Assembly: GCA_030142905.1 (NCBI GenBank)
Contig: JASJOG010000337.1
Location: forward strand, 95,001-159,000
Source: Heliopora coerulea
Taxonomy: Eukaryota; Cnidaria; Anthozoa; Scleralcyonacea; Helioporidae
DNA length: 64,000 nt
Direction: 5' to 3'
Under the pieces are notes generated by a model. It searched no databases. It was not told the origin of the DNA and saw only the letters and a list, made by a program, of their open reading frames with translations. Of this stretch, positions 22,127 through 33,583 are shown in pieces (the stretch's first letter is position 1; the number at the start of each line of letters is the position of its first letter). Position numbers and translations under genes: made by a program.

Positions 22127-22131
22127 TCCAC

Positions 22132-22336
22132 ATTTCTCCAAACTAGGCCAGTACATAGGATCTTAAATGGTGTATCCACAACCATGACTGTATTAGAAAA
22201 ACTATTACATTTCAATTCCAAACCAGGTTGGCATGTGTTAAATTTGAATACTAATATTTGCCTAAATCATTCCATACAGTCAGTGTTGGTCACCTCTGCT
22301 TATATATGCACAGATTTTGTAAATCCCAGACCTTAT
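22132..22336. other. Target DNA between BEL and PLE insertions
   Basis: About 205 bp between the BEL duplication and the fold-back PLE. No motif or matching repeat was recognised. Confidence 0.5.
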
Positions 22337-22348
22337 AGACCTTATTGA

Positions 22349-23043
22349 GTCAGACATTTAAAATAAGCGACAAATTTTTTAATTGTAAACATGTTTCAGC
22401 ATACTTATGCCATCCTCAGTACAGTGGAAGAGATCTAGTTCTAATTTACATAAGGTTATATATTCATGTCATGTCAAGTGATGTGGATATTAAATTACAA
22501 TGTTAAGAAGGCGGAAAATATTTACAAGTTAAAAACGGTGTTAAGATGGTGTATCTGTTTATTAAGATCCGGTTTAAGTTTCTTAATGTAAAGGGCTTCT
22601 TTGAGTTTTAATGAAAAAGGAGAGTCAGCAGTGTCTAGGATATGAAAGCATGATGGTGTGAAGTTAGATTTGCATTGAGGTGAAGCGAGGAAGTGTTTAA
22701 AGATGTGTGAGTTTTTGTCGGAAGTAGTGTGCTCCTTAATTCGTGTGGATAGATGGCGAGTGGTTTCGCCAATATAACGAGAATTACATCCCGCACATGA
22801 TTTAAGGAGAGATGGAATGGGATCTTTAAAGCTAAAGGAATTTTTTATTTTGAAGGAAGAGTAAACTATTTTGAGATCTAAGTCAATGCAAAAGCGTTTG
22901 GCAAGGTTCCGTAGTTTCCGTTCAGTAATTTGTGAGTAAAAGCCGATGTAAGGTAGTTTAAAATAGTAGGTGTTGGGTTTGGTCGTAGTAGGTTGACAAA
23001 TATAGTTTGATGGGTCCGAGTTGTTGGTGTCGTTGTGTGATTT
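22349..23043 (-). pseudogene. Inverted partial PLE copy, GIY-YIG part
   Basis: Minus-strand copy of the C-terminal part of the element, with frame 23091-22522 open for 189 codons. It includes FKLPYIGFYSQITERKLRNL, FKDPIPSLLKSC and the nuclease motif CNSRYIGETTRHLSTRIKEH, ending NTVFNL. Compared with the plus-strand copy it lacks seven residues (VVYEFSR), a 21-base deletion between two GTG triplets just before the nuclease. Otherwise the two arms are nearly the same. Confidence 0.85.
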
Positions 23044-24085
23044 GATGACTTTGGGTTCCCCATTAGCACCAGTACTCGCCAATCTCTTCATGGGCTATCA
23101 TGAAGGGAATTGGATTACCAATTACGACGGACCTAACGCTTTATTTTACAGACGCTATGTAGACGATATATTTTGTGCTTTCAATAACGATACCGACGCC
23201 TTATCGTTTTTTAATTATTTAAACTTACAACACAAGAACATCAGATTTACTCTTGAAAAAGAACAAGACAACAAACTGCCATTCTTAGACATACTCATCA
23301 CCAAAGACGCTAATTCAGAAACATGCACGACTTCCATCTTTCACAAGAAAACTTACACCGGACTCTTAATGAATTTTCTCAGTTTCACATCACACAATTA
23401 CAAAACAGGACTAATAAAAACTCTTCTCGACCGCACCCGCAAAATTAACAACACATCCACTGGCTACCAACGCGACGTGAACGCATTAATTAACACATTA
23501 AAACGCAATTCATTTCCTCTTCACTTCATTGACAAAGTCATCAAATCACACAACGACACCAACAACTCGGACCCATGAAACTATACTTGTCAACCTACTA
23601 CGACCAAACCCAACACCTACTATTTTAAACTACCTTACATCGGCTTTTACTCACAAATTACCGAACGGAAACTACGGAACCTTGCCAAACGCTTTTGCAT
23701 TGACTTAGATCTCAAAATAGTTTACTCTTCCTTCAAAATAAAAAATTCCTTTAGCTTTAAAGATCCCATTCCATCTCTCCTTAAATCATGTGTGGTTTAT
23801 GAATTCTCTCGTGCGGGATGTAATTCTCGTTATATTGGCGAAACCACTCGCCATCTATCCACACGAATTAAGGAGCACACTACTTCCGACAAAAACTCAC
23901 ACATCTTTAAACACTTCCTCGCTTCACCTCAATGCAAATCTAACTTCACACCATCATGCTTTCGTATCCTAGACACTGCTGACTCTCCTTTTTCATTAAA
24001 ACTCAAAGAAGCCCTTTATTTTAAGAAACTTAAACCGGATCTTAATAAACAGATACACCATCTTAACACCGTTTTTAACTTGTAA
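23044..24085 (+). pseudogene. PLE reverse transcriptase end and GIY-YIG endonuclease
   Basis: Plus strand. The RT portion begins inside the domain with GSPLAPVLANLFMGY, then FYRRYVDDIF containing the YVDD catalytic box, KLPFLDILITKD and KTYTGLLMNFLSF, open from 23021 to a stop at 23576-23578. It resumes in the next frames with FKLPYIGFYSQ and the GIY-YIG nuclease (23792-24085): RAGCNSRYIGETTRHLSTRI, HIFKHF and KLKEALYFKKLKPDLN. RT plus GIY-YIG is specific to Penelope-like elements, which copy RNA at nicked target ends. The N-terminal half is missing. Confidence 0.9.
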
Positions 24086-24299
24086 ATATTTTCCGCCTTC
24101 TTAACATTGTAATTTAATATCCACATCACTTGACATGACATGAATATATAACCTTATGTAAATTAGAACTAGATCTCTTCCACTGTACTGAGGATGGCAT
24201 AAGTATGCCGAAACATGTTTACAATTAAAAAATTTGTCGCTTATTTGAAATGTCTGACTACTATCGTGCTGTTACGAAACTACGGAAAGACCTTATTGA

Positions 24300-24510
24300 T
24301 TTATGACAGATAGTAACCTGAAAACTACTGGTTAGGCTCAGAGTGTTCCTATATACATGTTATCAGCTTTTTAGCAAGCAATAACAAAGATGCCAAAGTT
24401 AAATTAACATCAAAACAAGTTAAATGCCTTGTAATGTGTTTGTGCGGCATGCCAAAACTGCTGGCATAGCATTATCCTGACTAGCATTGTTTTCAGGTTA
24501 CCACATTTCC
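24300..24510. other. No gene recognised
   Basis: Short AT-rich interval after the PLE duplication, before the Harbinger remnant. Confidence 0.4.
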
Positions 24511-25441
24511 CTAGGAGTTATAAATCTGTTTATATACAACATTTGATTGTATGCAAGATAAGTTGGCAAAATTTATTTGCATATAAGCAGCATTTGTATG
24601 TGCAAATAATCTGACCTCTAAAGATAAGCAAATTGTCTCAACACCATCAAAATTAAGGATCAAAATATCTGGTAAGAACTTTTCCAACCCTCTTGCCCTT
24701 GTCTTCATTTCTGCCAGTTCGAGAATTATTTGATACAACTGCTGGCTGAAATTCTCTGTCATAATTTAATGCTGCTAAAACATTTTCATTAGTTACACTC
24801 TTCTTGTTTATTTCACAGAAGTTATGTAAAACAAAACAAGTGTAAATGACAAATGGGAGATGATCTAAATTGAAAATGCACATTCAATAACCATTCTGCC
24901 TTGACAAAGAGTCAATCCAAAATACTTCTGCTGAGTTGCACCACCACCAGCATATTCTTTCATGACATAAGGCAAAAGAGGGTATGCTGGACCTCCCAGG
25001 AGGAAAACTGGAATGGGATCTTCATCAGGCAAAACTTTTCTTTCATTACATGGAATCTTTCCATCTCTCAGAAACTCATTTATTTTAGATTTGGCAAACA
25101 TTCTAGCATCATGGACACTCCCTGGCCATTTAACTACAACATCTATAAAATGATACTGATCATCACAGGTGGTTTGTACATTTAAAGAATACCGGCTCTT
25201 TCTATTTATGTAGTCACTAGAATTTAGGACAGACCATTCCATAGATTTCTTTGACACAAGAAGGAAACAAGAAGGAAACAAGAAGTATACAAATTCCTAC
25301 ATTTTGATTTTGGAAGATGTTATTGCCTGTTCTGTGCCTAGTGCGTTTGATAGAGTCATGGTGACAGCCATAACAACGAATATCCATTACCAGCCAAGGT
25401 GGTGAAAAACAACTGCTATGTGGATGATTTGATGCCCTCAA
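24511..25441 (-). pseudogene. HARBI1-like (PIF/Harbinger) transposase, inactive
   Basis: DDE_Tnp_4-type transposase, minus strand. Frame 25281-24865 reads [16 protein letters not shown], then [15 protein letters not shown] and [17 protein letters not shown], then [10 protein letters not shown] with the catalytic Glu. The family motif is [10 protein letters not shown]; here the Asp is Gly. The upstream IDGTHIPI block with the first Asp is not present. After a stop, frame 24883-24653 continues with the C-terminal IYTCFVLHNFCEIN. Upstream of 25281 a less certain frame extends to 25441. Lost residues and the missing N-terminus show that it cannot act. Confidence 0.85.
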
Positions 25442-25689
25442 TAGAAGATGAGGATGGAGCTAACCTTGCTAGGAGACAAAGCAGGCTTCCACATCTGAAA
25501 ATGGATTTCAATTTGACCTGAAGTAATCGAGTGTCAGAGATCAACTTACAAATGAACAAACTTCCAATGATGAAGACCTTTGGAGTTCTATGGTATGTGC
25601 AAGATGACATGTTTTCCTTTATTCTTTGCTGTCAAATCAGTTCCACTTCATAAAAAAGGAAAGTTAAGCTGGAATGATTACAGTCCGAT
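25442..25689. other. No certain gene; possible RT scrap
   Basis: Mostly unassigned. At 25645-25697 the plus strand reads VPLHKKGKLSWNDYSPIS, like the conserved opening of non-LTR RT domains, and it fuses directly to PLE text at about 25698. Confidence 0.4.
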
Positions 25690-26905
25690 ATCTTAAAATT
25701 TTATCATCAATACATTGATGACACTCTTGTCTTGTTAAACCTAGGGATATCCACACTGTCTTGAACAAATTCAACACTTTTGATAAAAACCTTAACTTCA
25801 CTGCTGAAAATTTTAAAGATGAGTCGTCATTTTTTAGATCTTAATGTTACTGATTCAGGTATTGATATCTTCTGCAAAGATACTCAAACTGGTCAGTATA
25901 CTAATTTTTCTAGTTTTGAACCTTGTGGTCGTAAAGCAGCATGGATCAAATCTCTTTTCTATTAAGCAGTCATGATTTGCAGTAAACCATATTACCAAAT
26001 TTGTCATGGAACAGTTTCAACGGTTTCCCCACTAACATTAGAAAATCTATAATTTCCAATCTTAAAAATAAACATCTTTCTGGTATCTCCAAACCAGTTA
26101 CAGAACCTGATGACACACTACCTAAAATTTGGTTTCATGTTCCATACCTTGGTTAAAACATGTGTTAAGAAAATATGCATAAATCTAAATAAGCTGGTCA
26201 AATATCATTATTGTTTGCCAAATTAAAAAAGTATCTTATTTTCTTTTGAATAAAGACAAAATTCTAGATGTTTCTAATAATAGTGTAATCTATGAAATAA
26301 TGTGTCTGGGGTGTAATAGACATTACATTCCAGACATCCCATCAAGGGACAATCTTATGGAACTCTTTAGAAAACAATGTTAGACTTTTATACTGCCTTA
26401 AAAATAATTTTATTCAGAATTTTTTAGGGTAGCATAAGGTTTATTTATTATCTTCAATTAGTACATTTACGACCACTTCAGCTGTGCTATACTTAATATC
26501 GTGATTAAATAAAAGATTATTATTATTATAATGACATGCCTCCTTCTCTTGCCAACACCTCTCTTATGTATAAAAATACCATTACCAGTAACTTTAGAAT
26601 ATCATATTGTTGTAAAAATAAAAACCCTAATTTAATGTTACTCTTAGAAGCTCTATTTATAAAGTTTAACAGACCACGGTTAAATAATGGCCTGAAGGCA
26701 TCCAAACAACTAACACTGTTTCCTTAAAATATATTTTTCTTAAGTGATAACAGTCGTTAGTGGTAGCTTTGTAATCATTCACGTGTGTCCTCTGCATTCC
26801 AGTTGATGTCATTGTAACTATATAAATTGCATTGGTTGCTTGCAATGAAGTTGAAATATCATCGCAATCATTTGTCTTCTTGTTATTAACTCATATCTTG
26901 GGTTT
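25690..26905 (+). mobile_element. Decayed Penelope-like element
   Basis: Starts inside the RT with FYHQYIDDTLVL (YIDD box). KDTQTGQYTNFSSFEPCGRK then AAWIKSLF follows, matching the PLE segment after the palm, and NGFPTNIRKSIISNLKNK then reads in another frame. The nuclease is hardly readable. Near 26536-26727 the C-terminal LLLEALFIKFNRPRLNN remains open. The end (26735-26905) is the repeat also found at 8471-8690. A retroposed tail seems inserted at about 26420-26531. Many stops are present. Confidence 0.75.
26420..26531 (+). repeat. Short 3' end of an L2-like insertion with ATT tail
   Basis: A stretch ending AATAAAAGATTATTATTATTAT interrupts the PLE coding text. A 3'-end-only fragment with an ATT tail matches the way L2-class elements insert. 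The boundaries are approximate. Confidence 0.45.
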
Positions 26906-27612
26906 TCAAGATGTTTTTTGGGATTTGTTTTTTACTCTAGAACTACAATCTAGTAAACATGACACTTATACCAGAAGACTAGATTGGTTAGATTTAATTA
27001 GAGTATTTACATACATTCCTTCTTTTTTGCTAATCAAAAGACAGAGTGGAGAGAAGAGTTTTCACATAAAAAAGATTCAACAGAGCAAGAGTAGATGTCC
27101 ATAAATCTGATACCTTCAAACCAATTAATTAACCAAGTTTTCAGAATCCCAGATAGTAATCACTCCCATAACCTTGTAATCATCATTTAATCTTTATATT
27201 AAAGGGATACACAGTATAAATACATTCAACAACATTCAAGGTTATGGGTTTGTTTCTGCTTCAGACTCAGACTGAAAGTATTATCAAATTACAATGGTTA
27301 GGCTTTGCGATGGGGCCAGCCTAAAGTGGAGAAGTAAGGCATCTCCTTCCCTTCACAAGCCTCCTTCCCTAGGGTTACTGGTGAAGTTTGTTATCAGGTG
27401 TTTTAATTGAAGAATATAAATGATAAAATGAGGAGATAAGAGGTATATTTGCATTTGGTTCAAAACAATTAAACCATTTTTAACTCTCCCTATGTAAATG
27501 TTGAATACACAGCCAATCTCGAGCCTGGAAAATTCAGTTGAATGATACAATCCATCACTGGGCATGAACTCATGACTAAATTCTCATCAAAGGTCTTACT
27601 TTGTTAGTTCAT
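26906..27612. other. No gene recognised
   Basis: AT-rich interval with short open frames (27353-27565 minus) that lack motifs. Confidence 0.4.
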
Positions 27613-27930
27613 TGCTGGTGGCACATTGGTTGTGCATGTCTCTCACCTCTGTTGTAATCAATTCAGTATCCATGCAGTTGTGTGATTAAAGTTACTTTGG
27701 TCACATGCAAGAAGAGCGTTGTCCAGTTTGACTCTACCAAGCATTGCAGGTTTTCTCTAGGTACTTTGGTGTCTTATAATATTGGAGCTACAAGGGGTGG
27801 CCCTTACTGGACCTCTAAGGAGAACACCTTAGCTACCTGGCAGAGCAGTGTTGTCCAGTTTGACTCAACTAAACACTGCAGGTTTTCTCCTGTATGAACA
27901 CAACCCATGAGAAGAACCCATAAGAGATGG
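27613..27930 (+). repeat. tRNA-derived SINE with duplicated body
   Basis: Starts GCTGGTGGCACATTGGTTGT, runs through the tRNA-like head (decayed B box) and then a body with GTTGTCCAGTTTGACTCTAC, CAGGTTTTCTC, GGTACTTTGGTGTC and GGGGTGGCCCTTACTGGACC. The body phrase GTTGTCCAGTTTGACT recurs at about 27850, so part of the body is present twice. The same repeat lies inverted at 58441-58663, where the B box (GGTTCGATTCTGG) is better kept. The layout resembles SINEs abundant in corals. Confidence 0.7.
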
Positions 27931-29960
27931 TCCTCTACAAACAGTTCACAGTTATCCGGTGTAAATAAAGGTTTACTTACACCCATTTGGGCTGTCTGTG
28001 GTATTGTGATATTTAGTTCCGTTTATCTATAAGGCAGTCATCCTTTTTGAATTTCCTGTGTTTTTGCTAGAAGTTATAGGCATTACCAGTGATTATTTGA
28101 TACAATAGATTTCTTTCTTACTCATCTTACTTAATTTTATCTACTGTACAAGTCACAAGATCATGTCTAAATGCGAATACTTTTATTAAAGTATGTGACT
28201 TTACAACACAGTCCTACCAGCAGAGAATTCAGATACATAATGCACATAAAAACCAGTTTACTTTAGATTGGAAGCACTTGTTGACAAAACACACCAAGGG
28301 TCACAACAAACTACTGACTAAATAGAACCCATGATATATTTTTGTGAGAAACCATGAAGACATGCATGATGCCCTCAAAAACCATCAAAAGTCATCGCAT
28401 TTGATTTGTACTGTGATCAGAATTACCGTCAGTTGCATCTAAATGAAAACATGTTCTAAATTTTAAGTCAAATTTCATGAGATCTATCATTACTATTATT
28501 GAACACATCTTTATTTAGATGGCCTCTGTAAATCCATGCATAATGAAATGTGCTAACAGTAAAAATACATGGATTGATAGCAATATATGAATTATAAGAA
28601 TCTGTAGATCAGTAAGATGTGATTGGTCCAGGGTGCATTTATGTGACAGACTGATTCATTAACAACATGTAGCACCTGACATAGCAAGTATCAGAGTAGT
28701 GACACAATGAAGTGAGAACAAGCATGACAATGTGCGTGTACATGCTAAAAGCACATCTTGCAGTGTTAAAACACTCAGGCTACTGATTTTGGTAAATTTC
28801 GGTTACTAGGGCTGCATTCTTGGCAGATAAAGGTAAAATCCCTTCCTTTTACACCCAAAAATATACCTACATCATTTAACCACTACCAAATCATAAATAA
28901 ATAGCTTGAATACACTTAGTATGTCTTTGATGATCTAAGCTAAGAGGAGCACCAGATCCAAGAACCTTAGTGCAGTGGTTCGCTGCATCCAATACTGGCC
29001 CAACAGTACAAACATATTGAACGAAAAGGTGTTAAATTTCCAAGCCAACCATTAACACTCGAAGTTGGCATAGAACATTTTTTATCAGCAGTTTTCCCTG
29101 GTCAAAGTTGGAAAAGTTTGTCGCCACTGATGACCAAGCCCTGTAAACGATGCTATTAATAATCTACCAAGCTAACTGGCATTCTTCCCACATGCATTTC
29201 CAAAGCATGGTTGACAAAAGACTCCATCAAGGTATCTGGAGTAAACCACCCAAGGGTAACAAGTCAACCATTGCACTATGAACTTGCATGGCTTCAAGCT
29301 GGTGCTTGATGAAACAGAAGCAACGTGGCACTTGATGGGTCTGGTTTGTCAACATTTTGGATAAATGCAATTTTCACAGAGCTTAAAGTCAGTTAATTGC
29401 TCGATAAACAAGTCCTATTCGTTAGGAAAACAGTCGTCCTGACCACAAATTAACTATCTCCACAACACCATGTCTATTTATACTTTTCTACTAGTTTGTG
29501 ACCAGTTCACACTAACTGCGATTTAGGTGATTAGCAAATAGGAGGCAGTTTTCACAAGTTCACTCGAATTGCCTGGGCACCTTTAGCCAATGGGAAGCAG
29601 TTTTGACCAGTTCGCTAATTTAATTATTAGAGTGAGTAACGTTTGACTAGTTTCCCCACAAAACCAGTGATTTCTGTGTGATCGGATGCTTTATATATGC
29701 ACATTCTGCACCTTTGAGCAGAACTAAGGTGCTAGAGTATTTTAGCAGGCAGTGTTACTATTCCACTTCAGAATCATCCTCTTGATAACATGAACAGAAT
29801 ATCTCATACCTGTAGGAATTTCTTTGGATGGAAAGCATGTAGATTCTTACAATCTTTAATCTGAAGATATTGGATCATGCACAATGCAAAATGTGCATAT
29901 GCATGATATTTTACAGCATCAGTAGTACAATTTTTTTGTAAGATAGCATAATAGCTTTAT
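27931..29960. other. No gene recognised
   Basis: About 2 kb without an open frame above 60 codons or any recognised repeat. At 29540-29620 a loosely duplicated phrase (GGAGGCAGTTTTCACAAG and GGGAAGCAGTTTTGACCAG) occurs, with CCAATGGGAAG between, and TTTATATATGC follows at 29691. This could be a promoter-like or MITE-like stretch, but nothing downstream supports a gene. Confidence 0.35.
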
Positions 29961-31860
29961 TTAACAAGGGCAACAAACATTTATATAATTTGCTACCAAC
30001 AACACTACAGAGCTTAAGAGCAAGGTAGGTTTGTTTTTTTCTTCAGAACACTTGATGTTTGTTGATACCATGTTAAGAGATTTTCCCCTTGCCCACCGTG
30101 CATAGCATAGTGCAAGGGAGCTCATTTTGATGTGTGCGGAGTCTTTACACACAAGGTGACTAGGGAGAAAAATTTTTGCTGTTTTTGAATACTTTGTGTT
30201 TGTATATATATTTATAGGTATCTATCCAAGGATTCCGGTCACTCAAGAATGCTGTGTGCAAGCTTGGGGACTGGTATGTTGTTGACCAAACATTACTTAG
30301 TTACTTAGGTCTGTATTGAAGCAAGTCGATTTGGTCTCATTCTTTTTTTCCCTCGTATGAATCTCTCACAAGTTGTTTCCATCATTTGAACACCAAAGCC
30401 AGTAAATTATTTAAGACTAGCAAATGAAATGGCTTTTTCTTGGTGCTGGTGGCTGGTTTCACTTTTTGCAGGAATTCTTAGTTACTGGACAATTTATGAC
30501 TTGAAAGAACAGTTACAAGACTTGGCTCTTTGGAATATGCATTAGCCAACTGTTCACATACTGGAGCAATGCTTTGTCTTGGTCCTTTCTCATGAATATG
30601 ACCAAAAAATGTTACGAGAACTTGCTTGTTGCCAGGACATTTGCTAAGTGATTGAGTGTAAATGACATTTGATGCTGACTTGTATGAATCGAGACTTTTC
30701 TCATTCAGGTAATCACTTAGCTGATCTAGACAATCACAGGTACGTCTGAATCGAGTAGCTTTGAAATGCAAGTTTTGCAGACAGAATAGTTTTGAGCAGC
30801 TTTCAATAGTCGCTTCCTGACTTCATTCTTCACTAAGGGAGATTTCTTGTACCACATACTATCACCTGGATTTTGCTGGTGTTTATTGTTAAAGTATAAT
30901 AAAGATTCTGGTTCAATCAGCTCTGTATGACTATAGCGTTTGAATATTTTGTAGTATTCAACCAGACAGCATTTATGGTTGATTGGTTGAGAAGTGGGAT
31001 AGTACCCTTATTGTCCAGAAGACTTGTCCAACCCAGACTTGTCCGCTTTCCACACAACAATGTAAGCACCTTTTTCAGGATTCTTTTCCCTACGAAATGT
31101 TGCTCCACTGAAGACATTGAAATCTTTCATGGCTTGGAAACAAGAATGAAAGGCAAACAGCCACCAGGAAGCACACTGAAAAGTTACCTATCTTTGTAGA
31201 CCATAGCATCCTTCATTGAAAATGTTGTCCACTGCAGTCTTTCTTCTCGGGTGGTTTGTGGATGATTACCTTTACCATGTTTGACCAGTAACACTTTCAT
31301 CAGGATTTTAACACATCTCAAAGAGTTTAAAAGTTTAACACCAACTTCTTTCAGTAAATTTGCCGCTGAACACTTTGTTAAAAATACGTAAGAGTTGAAG
31401 CTTTGTACACTACCCCATTGTTCTATTTTACTAAAGTGTTACAGTGGAAAAAAGCACATATTTTACTTCTCTTTGCTCATTCTTCTCTCACCAATAAATT
31501 GCAGGATATTTGCCTGTATTTTGTTGTATGTTTTGTATTTTCCATTTATTGGTCAGCAATAAAAATGCATAACTCTTTCATGTTTTTTTCATTTATTTTG
31601 TTAGTTTTGTAATTTGTTTCATCTTCATTACCAAGGTCTTTTACCTCTGGATGAATACTTAGTATAAATTTTCGTCATAGCACTTCCACTAGAAATTTGT
31701 AATTAACTTTGAGATACTGTAATGTTATCAGTTTTTTCAATCATAAGCTATCCATAATGCTCACCTTTTACAATGGAAAGTGATAAGTTTCATCCAAAAA
31801 TGACACACAGTACCTCAAGATCGCAACTAATGCAGGGTCTTGACACAAACATCCATATAT
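29961..31860 (-). mobile_element. Repeat family X, copy A, unrecognised
   Basis: A ~1.9 kb block that is colinear with three separated segments further right (about 42540-43062, 45955-46565, 48450-49640). Coding-like text is on the minus strand. Segment 31117-30917 has SSVEQHFVGKRILKKVLTLLCGKR, and another frame continues LIEPESLLYFNNKHQQNPGD then KKSPLVKNEVRKRLLKAAQN. Segment 30771-30478 has CDCLDQLSDYLNEKSLDSYK and KCPGNKQVLVTFFGHI. A donor-like AAAAGGTGAGC on the minus strand (about 31762-31773) ends a coding block. No domain recognised. Repetition plus splice-like sites suggest a multi-exon transposon gene. Confidence 0.6.
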
Positions 31861-32162
31861 GGAAATAGGCAGCTACACTTTTTCTTGATAAGATGTGGAT
31901 AAACTGTTGTCTGAATTCCAGCATGTTCCACTCTAACCAAGAAAAAACTACCTGCATTAAGACCGGCATCTTTGTTGCAGTGGCAGTACTGAAGGTCCTC
32001 AATGTTATAGAAACATTCTGTCATAATGGATAGAAGGTCTAAAATAGTATAGTACATGTACTGTTCATGTTCAAATAAAAAATTATGGTTTATATGCCTT
32101 TTAGATTGAACATAATACACACTCGAATAAAACTTGTCATAGGCAACAATTCTGCAATACAT
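31827..32162 (-). CDS. Unknown 111-codon frame upstream of X copy A
   Basis: Minus-strand open frame rich in Tyr, Cys and His. It begins MYCRIVAYDKFYSSVYYVQS, with ECFYNIEDLQYCHCNKDAG in the middle and KKKCSCLFPYMDVCVKTLH at the end. It overlaps the left boundary of the X repeat and reads in the same direction, so it may be an upstream exon of the same gene. The alternative frame at the boundary, QDPALVAILRYC, is conserved in copy B as QDPVLVAFLRYF. I do not know the family. It could also be chance. Confidence 0.3.
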   Translation of the reverse strand: MYCRIVAYDKFYSSVYYVQSKRHINHNFLFEHEQYMYYTILDLLSIMTECFYNIEDLQYCHCNKDAGLNAGSFFLVRVEHAGIQTTVYPHLIKKKCSCLFPYMDVCVKTLH

Positions 32163-33583
32163 AACTCTTACACTGCAAGTACCTGTGTTGCAGTAAGCTA
32201 TACAGTATTTCCTTTACTGACACCTCAGACTCCATGTGAAATACAAACATTGGTGGTCATTGATTTAATACCTCTGAGCTTCTGATGCAGTTTAACAACA
32301 GTGAGACAAGTTCCTTCATTGATGCATCTCTTGGGAAATCATGAAGGATTCTATAATTTGCTTTATGATGTGTCGGGTCCCATGGGTCACCTTATACAGG
32401 GAGTGGTTGTTTGTAGCAGCATGAATGAGCTAGGTGTACCAACTAATGAACACTATAGGAGCAGAATGTCAAGTCACACAACACTTCAACTTGAAATAAA
32501 CATTTAGTCAAACCAATCCCTGCAGAATTTATGCAAGCTTCTGTGACTGAATCACCCAAAAGGTAGTATACTCCATATATGAACTTGAAGAAATACTTCA
32601 GGTGTTGTGCTATCGATTCAGATGCTTCCAGTAGTTTTGCTGAACTATTGATGTTGGCACATGGCTTTTCATTGGTTGTTGATTTCTGGTATATTTATAA
32701 AGATGTAATGACTCTTTTTATGTTGTTTGTTATTTATTCACAAATTAAACTGTCAGGTGACTCCCATGAAGGCACACCTCTCACGTTGTCAAATGTGGGA
32801 AAGAATTCCAGTTATGGATGGTCCTTTGAATGTTCATTTTTCCCAGTTGCCTTCAACACATGCAGATCACCAATCAGACAAACTTTGATAACGCAAGAAA
32901 ACTGGACCAACAAGATGGTTCGCTTTAATCTCACACCTACAGCAACTTCTGAATAGCCCACATGGGAGGCATTCTATATGTGGAGACCGGGAAGAGAGGT
33001 GAAAGGATTGCCTGCTAAAATCCTATTCAAAAGTGACTTTTGTGACCAAAACCTTTGGTTGAATTCTCATTGGTTCATTTTAGTTAGATGTTAACAATGT
33101 GTTAATATGTCAAAGGATTTCATTCAAGATTGTTGTATTTCATGACAAACAGGCAGAGTTTAGCAAAATTTGGAACAAACATCACAATATTTACAATCAT
33201 AAATGTCATTTGTGGTCAGTTTGAAAACAGAATTCTTGATTGACATTAAAACAAGCTTTGTATAACATGTCTAAGCATTAATACTATGAAATGCAGCTAA
33301 AACCTGAACTGACACTCAATGATAAATTTACTTAATAGCCAGGATGCCTTTGCTGTTTTGGAAACAGTTTGCTTTTCCAGGTGTTGGTAATGGTGAAATT
33401 AAGATTCTGGACTTAACAAGTGAAAAGTGTAAGGCAAAACTCATCCTGTCTAGTATTATTACTGACCAGGTAGTCAGAGCAAGGTCTCTTAGAATCACTG
33501 CTTCTTCACTTACTGCATTGATTCTCAAGGAACTCGAGTCTACTGAGATTTAGCAAGAGACAGGTTACCAGGGAATACCTATA
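32163..33583. other. Unassigned, possibly further X-family sequence
   Basis: The longest open frame is 32579-32956 (plus, 125 codons: hydrophobic N-terminal half, polar C-terminal half), without a recognised motif. The minus strand carries scattered protein-like pieces such as VCLIGDLHVLKATGKN. No decisive feature was found. Confidence 0.3.

Larger units (their letters stand above)
22337..24299 (+). mobile_element. Fold-back Penelope-like element with 12-bp target duplication
   Basis: AGACCTTATTGA occurs at 22337-22348 and exactly again at 24288-24299, bracketing the insertion. Between them the left arm (22349 to about 23040) is an inverted copy of the right arm (about 23544-24259). The unique centre (23044-23540) continues the right arm as one PLE polyprotein. 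Thus a 5'-truncated PLE reads rightward and a partial copy of its 3' end is attached in reverse orientation at its upstream side. A further 28 bases follow the arm at the right end before the duplication. The PLE termini include CTGAGGATGGCATAAGTATG followed by the CGAAACATG type text. Confidence 0.9.

Noticed and set aside
21965..22348. 127-codon plus-strand frame starting in the BEL LTR
   Set aside because: It begins inside the 5' LTR and runs into the flank; the equivalent LTR frame at 15025 diverges, so no conserved product.
29540..29700. Promoter with CCAAT and TATA-like boxes
   Set aside because: No open frame or recognisable transcript start follows; AT-rich DNA gives such matches by chance.
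31403..31612. Hydrophobic plus-strand frame with apparent membrane segments
   Set aside because: Its counterpart at 49062-49280 is open by virtue of T-rich sequence; residues are not conserved between copies while the minus-strand text is.
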